Source of the DNA: Owenia fusiformis | Lineage: Eukaryota > Annelida > Polychaeta > Sabellida > Oweniidae | Reading direction: 5' to 3' | Assembly: GCA_903813345.2 (NCBI GenBank) | Contig: CAIIXF020000003.1 | Location: forward strand, 20,786,931-20,850,930 | Length of the DNA: 64,000 nucleotides | Shown: positions 46,301-58,300 of the stretch, piece by piece | How positions within the stretch are numbered: the stretch's first letter is position 1 | Layout of the letters: every line of letters starts with the position of its first letter | Notes under the pieces: generated by a model | Databases searched by the model: none | The model's input: the letters and a program-made list of their open reading frames with translations, nothing else | What the model was told of the DNA's origin: nothing | Position numbers and translations under genes: made by a program

Positions 46301-49300
46301 CCTTGTGTATACGTTTATGTCTCTGCGTAATAACGCAGATGCGAGCAGGTAGTTACCAATCTCACCAGAAGGTGCTCGTTCGGGTCAGATAGCATGGCGG
46401 GTATGGTAGAAAGTTCCCTTTAACTTAAAGTACATCTGTTTTCGTGGTTCAATTTTCATATCACCCTTAAAATGTATCTAATAGCAATGTAAATTAAAAT
46501 ATGTCCAGTGAACGAAAATGCAATACAAGAATAGATATTTCACTTTTTGTGATTTTGTAACAATGGGGTTATTTTTTGTATATGTAACATGGTCATTTTC
46601 ACATTTTATATTATTACTGTTCATATTAATCAATCCCTATTCATCTCAATATAACAGGTCCCTGAGTAGGTTGTTTGCAGTTTTACTCTTTTAATACCAT
46701 GTTCACTTTTCACCTTTTATTGAAACCAGTTATTCAACTATGCAAACTGTGTCAGTTTTATATATCTATTGTTCCCCTATATGGTCTTTCTCACTCACAT
46801 GTAGCTGAGTTTGCATTGGGTGTTGGCTTGTCAGTAGTTGTTGTAAGAGTTCATGTTGTACATTACAGAGCATTGTATTTTAAACATTGAAGTTTGAAAT
46901 ATACTATTTTATATATATTTTAATTTGAAGTTCGAGTTATTTTATTGCCACCCACGGGCCTTCCACACGCCCATTTACATATAACGCTTTGAAACAACTT
47001 TAAAAAGTGAGCAATGTCAGTGTTGTGATAATAGAGAATTTTCGTTATAAGTTGTTTCAAAAACTTATACGTATACTTATAGTTTAAAGGGTCTTGTCGA
47101 ACTAAAATCAATTCAAATTGATTTTCATAATCTGTACCAAGTGGGGCATAACTATTCCCGATATAGTCAAGCTCCATCATCAACTAGGGACTGTGAATAC
47201 AATGTCCTTTGCTAGTGTCAATTTAGTTCAACGTCGTTAAACTCAATAACGGCGTTATTTATTATTAAGAATTTTCTTGGGGCCATTATTGAGTTTAACC
47301 TCCTTACTATTCTTTCCATTGATGCAAGTTTTGGATCCACCGAAACCATTTTTCCGCGATAACATGCAACTGATACTTGACAACAATATAAAAACACATA
47401 ACATCAAGCGATTAAACACAATATTATTGTATTAAATGGTCATTTATACAAGTAAAATGAGGTTAAACTTACCAATCTCTAAAATGACATTTCCGCATGT
47501 CCGCCATTGTGTCTGTTCGTCCCGGGTTAAAATTTAAACTATTGAAACGAAATTGTTGTCAAATAGATTGATAATTATCACGCGATTACTCGGGATAAAA
47601 TAACTATTTTTGAGGATAGCAGGTATCTTTGATTGATTTATATAGCGCTTGTATACACAAAAAAATAGTTATTAATTGCAAACCTACTGTTCGTTGATGC
47701 AGTGTCGCAATGACGGTTAATTCCTGATACGATTTGCAATTTCGATGTTACCGGAGTTGACCGATATTTTCGTAAAATTCCAAACCTGTCTCCAATATTT
47801 TCGTAATTATGCATCAATATGGTCTAAGGGGGGTACGGGATGGTGTGTATGTATTTATAAGGTATGTATGCATGCTTGAATCACATTCTTTATGTAATAT
47901 TACCATGTTTTCGGAGTTTAATTAGTTCCGCATGTCGGAACCTGCTGAACGACTAAAATAACACATCAAGGGCAAAATGATCATGGAGGTTAGACCTAGC
48001 CGGGGCCATAAGACATGTCAGATAAGAAACGAGGCCCAGGCTAGGTCTAATGTTGTTGGACTAGTGTCAATTATGAACACGATAAACTAAATGCTAGTTG
48101 ACGGGTCCTTGTAGTGTACGATAAACAAGACCCTTTAAAGTGAATCACTACACGAACGAGTCGATCATTTAAATTATAAGGTCAATTTTTAAGTTTTTAC
48201 GTATAAAAGGGCCTTTATACGCAGATTATAAACTTACAGAGTTGGATCTCCGCATAGTATATGTGTGGACCTACTGACCAGAATGGCTTATTAAAATTAA
48301 TCGGCTGAATAGGCATAGTATCCAATCAAATAGCTCGACTCATTCATTAGCTGAACTAATTCTCCCTTCGTTATTTCTACAAGGTGATTCAAAACGATCA
48401 TCTACAAAAAATATATTTGAGAGTAGATAAATCTGTAAAACCCGTGTGCTATATCAGCCTATTTGATTCTAGAAAACACATATGACACAACTAAACATGC
48501 TTTACATCAAGGGGGTACGGATGGTATTTATTACCGTCCTAGGAGATATTTCCCGACGAATTAGGAAATTATGAAACACCTTGTTTATTGGGTTTATAAG
48601 TATAAGTATATGTATAAGTAAAAAACTTATAACGAAAATTCTCTAATAACGCCCCTCATACCTATTTATTACAGGTCGTGTAGACCATTGTTGCCTGATT
48701 TATAGCAAAAACATTGACTTTTGCACGTTGATGATGATGATGATGATGCGCCTTTTATAATAGATCTCATATCTTAGAAGCGTATCAGTTCAAAAAATAC
48801 TAGAAGACCTTACATATTTTGCCATGCACTGCGCCTATTCATTTGGCAATTCAGTTGTAAATTTTATCTTGAAAAAAATAAATCTTCCAAATTTGTTGAA
48901 TTTTCTTGCAGAAATCGCATACCCCCCCCCCCCCTCCATCCATTTTGTATGATCACAAGGCGTGATTTAAGCTGCTGATATTCTTCTTTAAACGAGTCGG
49001 ATTTTCAAAATCTATAAGTTGGACTCCCTTTATAGAAGCTTTGAACTGAATTTGCACTGCTTAATGCTGAAATTTTATTGTTTATCCATACATTTTAAGA
49101 AAAAATGTATAAAAAAAGATGTTAAAGCCAAATGTTGCCCTAAAAATTCAGAAAATGTAAAAAATTTCGAATTTTCTATGTACAGGCCTTGTTGCCCCTT
49201 TAAGAAGCTTAATATGTAAATTATCTAATCAAACACTTCGTCCACCATTTTGAAACACTAATCAATCCAATCTGTGCTAGCGATTCATAGGGCGAGCCAG

Positions 49301-52300
49301 TGGGATATTTCCAGGGTTCGTACACACCTGGAAATGTCAGGGAAATTGACTTGATTTTCCAAGTGCTGGAAATGTCAGGTAATTTTAAAATTAGGTCAAA
49401 AGGGCCAAAGATGACCGGGAATTTTGAAACGGTAGACATGTCAGGGAAATGTCAGGGAAATTTGTATCAGTGTTGAAAAAATAATGTTCCAGAGATTAAT
49501 GTTTCCAAACTGTTTTGAAACAAACTAACGTCTTGTTTTCAACCTACACCTTGCTCCTTTCTGTCGTATTTAATAAAACAAAAATAGTATATCACGGAGG
49601 GATACGAACCACTCACCTGGGACTTGGTTATTCACTAGCGCCATAGGCGTTCTACTATTCTGGATACAACTGACGAGTCGTATTTAAGTGGAGACAAAAG
49701 TGAGGATCATTTTGAATTGGCGCTCGGTATAAATATATAATACTTTTGTTCTTTCATATCGATAGCTCGTTGGCCTCATGGTTAGCGTGCCTGGCTTCCA
49801 TTGTCTAGGTTAGTTGATCGAGACCCGTTCATGTCGAACTTTTTGATTTGCTTGTTGTCAAGATATAATAAGTAGGGCAAAATCCAGAAAAAGTAGATCA
49901 AAAATACTCCAATGGAGTATAAAATTGTCACCAGGATTCCGGAATGAGACGAATGTTAACTCGTGAAATCTCGGTAGATAAAGTAGGTCAGAAAATCCGG
50001 ATTAATCCGAACAAGGTTCGGGAATTTCCGTCATAAGAAGTAGGTCAAAAATACTCCAATGGAGTATAAAATTGTCACCAGGATTCCGAAATACGACGAA
50101 TCGAATCGGCAAACTTCGGTACAATAATGAAGTGCATAAAAATCGTGAAACAGGTGTCAGGGGCTTCCCCTCATCTTTCCATAAATGGTTCTAAAAGCCT
50201 TATATGGATCTATCACATGACATTCAAAATGACGTTCCTATATGGTTCTATGGGCCTTATATGGATCTTTCGAACACGTGACCAAATCAAAATCAAAATC
50301 AAAATTTTACCTTGACCATTGGATGGGATTTCATAGAAAATATCAAAGAAAACATATTCTCGTGATCCTTAAATCACTTAAATTCGATCATTTTATCTTC
50401 ACCCCTTGATGGAATTTTATGAAAGAAGTTATGAAAACACATCATCATGTAAGGGTTTTCACCTAAATTAGCTCGTTTTATCTTGACCCTTCAATTGAAT
50501 TTCATTGAAAAATGTTTCATGAAAAATATCATCATGTTATGATTTGTATTTAAATAAGACCGTTTCATTTAAATACTTGCTGGATAATATTTCATAAAAA
50601 ATGCACTTTAAAAATATTTCAGGATTTGCCTTAATTTATCAATGTAATGTAAGTATTAGATTGACTCTCAAATAGGGTTCTATTTTAACTTTTTTTATTG
50701 AAATTAATACTAGGCAGGACTCACTCTCTAAATAGCTAATAAAAATTCAACCCTTGGATGTGATTTCGTTGAAAAAAAAATATGACAAGTCCAGAATCAA
50801 ATGATTTGTCCAGAACCTCTTAAGATCCTGTTAAATTAAGTTTCCTTGTGAAACTGATAATGATGAATACATCGTCTGCCAGATAACCAAATGCCAAGAC
50901 TATTCCTTTATCACTCATAGAGTTATTATGTGTTTAACTGGTTGCAATTTTTTGAAACACCCTGACTTTGTGTGTCGCCCCTGGCAACTACCATTTAAAT
51001 TCCGAGTCATCTTCTTCATCGAATAATTTGGAATAAAAAAAATGTGACGAAACTGTGTGCTACAATAAACCTTAGTGTCGTTATAATTGTATCTCAATCC
51101 TAATCTATTCTTAATGTTTAAATATTGACGTATGTTGTCTTCTTTTAGATGCTAGTTTTCCTTTGGAACAATGTAACAAAAGCCTACGCATGCGCATCAT
51201 TATCGAAACATCATCAACACAGTTGGGTGAAGGACACCCCATAATCGTTATGCTATATTTGATGACCGGGTCTAATAATACTCATTATCTCAGAATATCA
51301 AACTCTACCAGGGTAGAATTGCAAGGGAGAATTAGAAAATTAACACGAGTTTTTATGAGATACACTTTCACTGATACATTCAACGAATGGTATGAATGGG
51401 CTAATATTGAAATTGGAATGCGATCCGAATACAATGAGAGATTACCATCACTTATTGTGATTAAATACGTCATAAATCAGGAAAATAGTGTACCGGTCCC
51501 TATGTTACAAGTGATATTAATCAAACAGGCAACAAACGCCCATATAATACCAACATTTGATCATGGAGAAATAGTTAACGATTTTCGAGATGAAGGAAAT
51601 GACAACAATACTGTTGGATCAACTCTTATTTTCAACGTTACAGAACAGGAAATCGACAAACAATATCATCTCCGGATTGGGTTTTCAGGAAAGGAAATTA
51701 ATTCTACAAGGAATATGGTTTTTACTTTTTATTTAACAGACACTACATTGGAATTAAGTAGAGAGCACAAGGCCGATGCAAACAGGATACAAGTCACAAT
51801 ACAGTCTGTGATCTTAATAACATTCCTGTTAACACGTGGTGAGACTTTTAAAATAGGAATCAAACAAGGTAATGTCCTCATCTAACACATGTTTATTAGC
51901 TTTAATGTCAAGATACATTCCTCTCACGAAAGAGAATTCCTAAAAACGGTCTTAATTGGTATATTAATGATATACATGTTCATTAATCAAACTTACAAGA
52001 TTTAATGTTTTTCACAAATCATTTCACAAGTATTCTCAACTTTATCATAGAATTTTTCATCCTAATGTAACTAATTTGGATAAAACATAACGATGCATTC
52101 ATATTGATTAACTTGCAGCCATCGCCCCTTTCGGCTGATGTCAAATTATTATAGTTGTTGACTACTCAGTATCATCTGTAATTCGTGAAAAAGAATCAGG
52201 TTCACTAGCAGGACGAGTAACATCGGATATATAAACGGATTCGTCTAACAATTAATGGAATAAGTCTGATCTGATTTTCAGTGAAAAAGGGTTGAGATGT

Positions 52301-55300
52301 TCATGATGATTTTCTGACACTGAAGAAAGAAGTTCTGATAATAATGATGATATAATAAGTATTTTTAAAGGATGTTTCATTTTCAGACTCTTTCTCATAG
52401 GCAGCTCATTGAACCGATGTCAGAGTAAATATAGTCTCCCTGAATATATGGTCTGGTGAACCATACACACAATCCAATCACCGTTAGCATAGTGGTTAGA
52501 ACAGTATTCTGACTGTTCCCTAGGTGTGGTCCTGTTTTTTCTCTTTACCATATTCTGCATAAAATAAAACTATTCGTTTCCTCGTTTTCATGAGACCATT
52601 TTTAATATTAATGCACGTGCAGGAGACTATAATTTCTAGTTAATTCTGTCCCTGGGACAACTTATTCTTAATTTTTTAGATGACCAAGCGGACTATATTT
52701 TCTGGTTGCCAACTAATCCTTATTTTTTATATCTCCAAGGGGACTATGTCGTCTACTTACATTTGTGACTATAAAAACTGGGTAGTATAGTCCCATTTGT
52801 AGTATATACATTTTCAATAACTTATATTAGAATACGTAATTGCACTCGATCCACTGCCTTGAATCATAACTAGAGAGATAGCACCAAATATCTGTCTGGA
52901 GGAAGTGATAGGAAGACGGGCGGAGAGCTTTGTTCAGTGTGTTGAACCTTCTGTTGATGCTCTATCTGGAGCACGGCTAGCCTACCACTTGTCAAACTGT
53001 GTTTCAATTGAGTTACCACTGACACCCAATATCGTTAAAATGGATAGCTGTCTTGAACAGTATTCACTCTCCCTAAACACATCCCCAAGGCAGCGAACCA
53101 ACACCATTGAAATAGCAGAGGTGGGAATCATCATCCGCTTTAAATCCGACATTCCTAACATCATGCTATAACGTACTGATATTGAAATGTGCTCAAGTAT
53201 GAATTATGGCGTGGCGAGAGACATGACCGTGAAAAGCCATTTCTTGGCTACCCCTCTGATTGTTGATGAAACGGGTACGAGCATGCAAGATGCCTTGATC
53301 CACACAAATCAGGAATCGGAGGTTCCATTCGATCACGCAGTTGGCCTATTCTGGAACACAACTACATCAATGATGAGATTGGTAGTAGTATGCTGGGTCA
53401 GCTTGCTTGGAAACCGTGCAGAATGCCCGTGTGGCTCCTGTAACAGTTCAGCTACACGATGAAGATTAAACATAATATGTGTGCAATTTTACATTCGTTT
53501 TACTGGTACAATCATTTAAGCTCCAAAAGACGGACTGTTTGATTGGCCAAGGAAATGAAACCCTGTCGTCCCTGTAGATCCAGAAGATCACACGTCACAC
53601 TTTACCTCACACGTTCTTATTCGCACATTGTGTTTGATAATTCCTGGAGCAGCGAAAGCTTATAGGCCATAGACGATATGAGATTCTGACTATGGGCCAC
53701 ATCAATTTCTGCATCTGCATAAAGAGCTGGTTGTACTAGCTATCCTTGTTTAGACCCTTCGTAATGTCAAAGAAGCCCCTACAGATTGATTCGTTCATCG
53801 ATAGTATAGGGCAACAGTTGTGGCTTATATCTTTGACCATCTAAACAATCGTGGCGATATGCCCACCACTGCTCGAGATACATTAGTTACAAAGGGAAGC
53901 CAGTTGTGGAAAACCCCGTGGAAAACATTCAAGTGGTCAGTGGTGCAGATGAACTGTCAGTAAAATAATATTCAAGACTAGAGGAATGTTAACGTCAAGC
54001 CGGGATCTTTCAAGGCAGGATCTTTTTTCAACTTCCATCGCTGAAAAATCCTCACGATTCAGAAGGAAGAGATGGCAGAAAATCTTTAAGACATTTTATA
54101 TCAAACTGAATGAAATATTGTAGCCTGAATGTGTGCTCTCATTGATGTATAGGCTATTATTGTGACAAAAAACATATCAATCTAGATATTCTCGCGTGAT
54201 TCAACTGATTGAAAAGGGATAGCAATATCTATCTGGTTTTTATATTATTTCCATGCAATATCCAGCCATCAAAAACAAAAACAGCACCAAACCCCAAGAT
54301 TATCCAAAAAGACAATTAAATCAAATATTACGCGACAGACAAATATGGTGGTATGGTCTTAATGTCAGCGTATTTGGCTGGATGTTCTTCTTATCGATCA
54401 GGTGAAATAATTCAAAAAGCAGCTTTATACAAGAAAGGGTATAAAGAAGAAAAACACCCCCAACTTCCTGAGAATGGAGTGTCAGCAATACTATTTTGGA
54501 AGACAAACGATGAAACTTATGCGCTCGATTTCAAAACGTAACCACATGCCACACGGGCCTAGTGATCCAATACGAAAATAATAAAATTACGTTTCATATC
54601 GATCAAAGGATTGGTATCGATTTGAATAACTGAATTCAGCAATGTTTTTCTTTTAAACCAATCATTGAAATCATTCTGTAAAAAAACACGGTCCTTTATG
54701 TAATGATGACTGATTGACAACAATTTAATGCGAAAATAATTTATGTATATTTTATATAACTGTTTTTGTTAAAAAAATTTGTTTTTTAGTGCAATTGTTT
54801 TTTGTGCCTTTTTTCCATATCTTGAAATGAAATAAAGTCTCTTTCCCAAGATTGTTTGAACAAAATAGCATACAACATTTTCTTAGACTACCCAATATTA
54901 GAGTTGTACAATTATAACAAAAAAACGAAATAGATAAAAACTAAGATAAACCTTTAATTTCATTAACAAGATACTTCTTTTAAAACAACCAAACTTTCCC
55001 TTGTATAATTACAATATTGAGAGACATGTCAGAGAGACATGTCATTTTGTTCCAATGAGGTTCTTATAGATGTTTTATTTCATTCTGAACATATGATACC
55101 AAGAACAAAAGAAGTGTCCGATGTGTTTTCTAAAACAATATAGAGAAATATTCAAATCATATTGTTACCATTCAAAAGATGACTATTAAATTGACAATGT
55201 GTAAAATTTTTCAGAATTGTTTGATGACTGGTTTAAGAGAAACGTGTGTTCAAAAGGTTCGCCATATCGACACCCATCCTTTAAGGCTACGGGATGGTTG

Positions 55301-58300
55301 TATTTTAAATACATAGAATTCGTATCGTTTATTCAAAGATGTAATTTAAGAGTCAATACTCTGTCCGATTGGTCCTCGTCAGTGACTTTATAAAATATAA
55401 CAAAAAGAGTTATCCAAAATACAAAATAGCCATAAAAGTAATGCAAAACGTATCCATGTTTTCAGTCCTTGTTTCATCTGGTATTAGCGTGTAGCCTAAC
55501 AACGCTTCTGGTATTATTTTAACCGAAGCAAAACATCATTCACTTTCCTTTATATACAAAGTGGCTTTGAGTTTGTCCCTTGTGCAAATCGAGACTTGGA
55601 TGGTGGGATTTGAATATACTTGTACATTGGAATTCATACATCCAATGATTTCATGATGAGTTATGCCTGGGTCACATTTGCTCCGATTCATCGGCCGGCA
55701 CCCGGCCGATTGAGCGTTTTGCTCAATATTGTATTCAATTTTGAACAAAATACTCAATCGGCCGGGCGCCGTAGTGAAAATCAGTGCACATGTGACCAAG
55801 GCATTAAGTATATTGATTATATTAAGATCATGAATTATATCACATGCGTTAAGGAATATTCTTTGAATAATCACTGTTAAACAGTATTGCTGGGTATTAC
55901 ACTAATTTAATTGTTTGTACACTTGAAAGGTTGTTGTAATTTATTTCAGTTGATACGTTGATTGTAGACTTATCTCTTTACTAGAATTAAGATTAATCCT
56001 AATGTTTACCGTAAGTGAGTTGATGAAGTTAAATTAAGTAACTCAATTCCAGTGTAGAGGTGTGTGATTTTTACTAAACTGTTCTCTTCGCTGACTTTAC
56101 GACAATAACATTTGAAGTTAGGCTATTGAAGTTTCGGAAACGTCCAAATTAGAAAAGGACGTCTGCAATTTCAGAATTGTTGATTAATGATTGTAAATAT
56201 CATAGGTTTAAAGAAATAAAGTCTAAACTTTCAGAGTTTTCGGAACAACGTTTAGATAGTTAAGATAAGCGATGAGTTTGCAAACCTCTAGTTACAAAAA
56301 CATTATTTTTAGGGGCACATTGGAATACTACGGAGATTAAAAGTCGGATATTTCACTGCACAAATAACATGAACAGACATACATTACCCTTCTTGGTGGC
56401 TTGGATTGAGAGTCTGATATTCCTGTTCAGTTTTTTTAATCATATGTGATGTGAGGAAAGTAAATGTAGTTAGTTATATTAAAAAAGGGTGTAGCCTATA
56501 TAATAGATTGAACACAAAACTCATATTTGCCAACATAATAGTGTAAGTATCAAGTTATCAATTTATCAAATTCAACTGAATAACTTTTTGGCGGCAATAT
56601 TGTTTTCTGTTGGCCATTTTAGACGTTTTCGGTAGTACAGTATGTTGTCTGATTCGCACTTGTCATTCGTAATTTTGTAATTTGTATTTCTGGTAGTCAT
56701 TTTAAACCTTTTTCAATAAATCTTGTCATTGTCATTGAAGAAAATCCACGAAACTTGTACATCCTTCACCAGAGACAAAGCACAAATACGGTATAGTTCA
56801 CCCGTGTAGCTCAGCGATAGCGTATGTACCAATAAGGCAATAGGCCCCAGATTTGACCCCCGTTTCAGACAAGACTTGATTTGCTTGTTTGCGTAAAGTA
56901 CTTCAGGGTGTTTGACTGAGTATCTCACAACTCGTACAAAAGGCTGCTGTGTGAACGTGTATGTCTGAGTATGGGTGCACATGAAAGAACACAGGGCTCC
57001 TTCAGGGAGGGGTTACGGGTCTGTTTTCCAGGTTAATAACATGCATTTAATTACGACCGTACATGTTTGGAGTATACCCAAGAGGTATTGCTCACTTTCA
57101 TTGGTGGTAAATAAAAAATACAATATGGAGGTATTAATTATATAAAATGTATAAGAGTACCCTCTAATGTATACATGTATATCTTTATTACCCTTTATGG
57201 AAAAGGAGATTTTTACATTTATACAATGTACATCTAATATGTATATACGAATTAGAACACGTCATGTGTCAATGATATCCTCCGATCGCAGCTGGCCAGA
57301 ACTCATCGCACTGACAAGATTCATCGAAAAACGTTTTTATATAGCTCGCAAAATCAATATGGCCACCACAGATTAATCAGTTGATCGAACTTAGTCATTC
57401 GAAACATGGCTAGTAAAGGTAAATATAACGACACGCATCGTGAATACCACGAGTATATAAATGTGACATAGGATTATTATATATATGTAGGTGTATTGAT
57501 ATATATTCATATATCTATCTTTATACCACTCTAAGTCCAATTACAGTTGTATAACATGCGTCTATAACAACGATATACAGTGGAGAGTGGTATATCGTCA
57601 TCGTACCCTACAACTCCTCCGTATACACTTCAGCGTATACCACTGTAGAAGTGCATTCTGGGAACTAATGCATAAAAAATCATGAAAATTTTCACGATTT
57701 CCTAGAATCAAGTGACGTCATAAATGGTTCCAGTGTAAAATAAATTATGGTCCCCTGGGGATTATGGTCCCCTTTCCTTACGGCCCTTACTGGCCCTGAC
57801 TGTGTATAAATAATAAGGGAAATAATTGTAATCAGGTCACCATATAAATCAATAGAGAGTAGGACCAAAATTTGATAGGACCACCTACCCCTTTTACGGC
57901 ATGATTTGCCAGAATCAAGCCACGTCATAAATGGTTCGAGATAAACATCAGCATTATTGAGTTGGCTATGGGATATATTTATGGTTTCTAATTGTTATGA
58001 GTGTGTTCGAATCAACTGTAATTGAACTAAGAGTGGTATAATAAGATTATATAATCACACTACCCTACCTCGATAGCGCATGCGCGAATTTTTGGGCTTT
58101 CAATCAGGTCGCTTTTGAGTATATCGACTGCTTAGTGAAAAGGTTAATACGTTTGGTGCTCGGAGTGAGTCAATATTGCTATTCGCTGAACTTCAGTGGT
58201 GCAATAGTGAAGTCCATGTTCCAAGTTATATGATAGTTGAAGAAATAATGTAAATAATATCGTTTTAAATTTTAAAATATTTTATATGTCATAGTACACG

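Larger units (their letters stand above)
42992..50833. mobile_element. 7.8-kb structure with 1.34-kb near-identical inverted arms
   Basis: The left arm is 42992-44334 and the right arm 49490-50833. Every segment compared is the exact reverse complement, including a chance 62-codon frame translated identically from 43509-43697 (-) and 50127-50315 (+). Only a homopolymer length change and about one substitution were noticed. Outer ends are AACAGGATCTTAAGAGG and CCTCTTAAGATCCTGTT, with AAAT on both outside flanks, a possible 4-bp target duplication. The arms contain an internal ~145-bp direct repeat (CCTGGTGACAATTTTATACT twice) and two tRNA-like Pol III box pairs. The 5.15-kb centre has no recognisable transposase and is filled with other palindromic elements. 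It lies wholly within intron 6 of the lectin gene. Confidence 0.8.

Noticed and set aside
42985-50840. Read as a viral or integrated phage-like unit because of the long inverted arms
   Set aside because: No polymerase, capsid or integrase frame is visible in arms or centre; the content is palindromic repeats.
52484-52546. tRNA gene (TTAGCATAGTGGTTAGAACAG...)
   Set aside because: A-box resemblance only; no GGTTCGANTCC box and no acceptor stem.
55536-55880. Overlapping + and - open frames of 86-112 codons
   Set aside because: They are read-through of the family A palindrome, as are 9190-9529 and 45784-46053.
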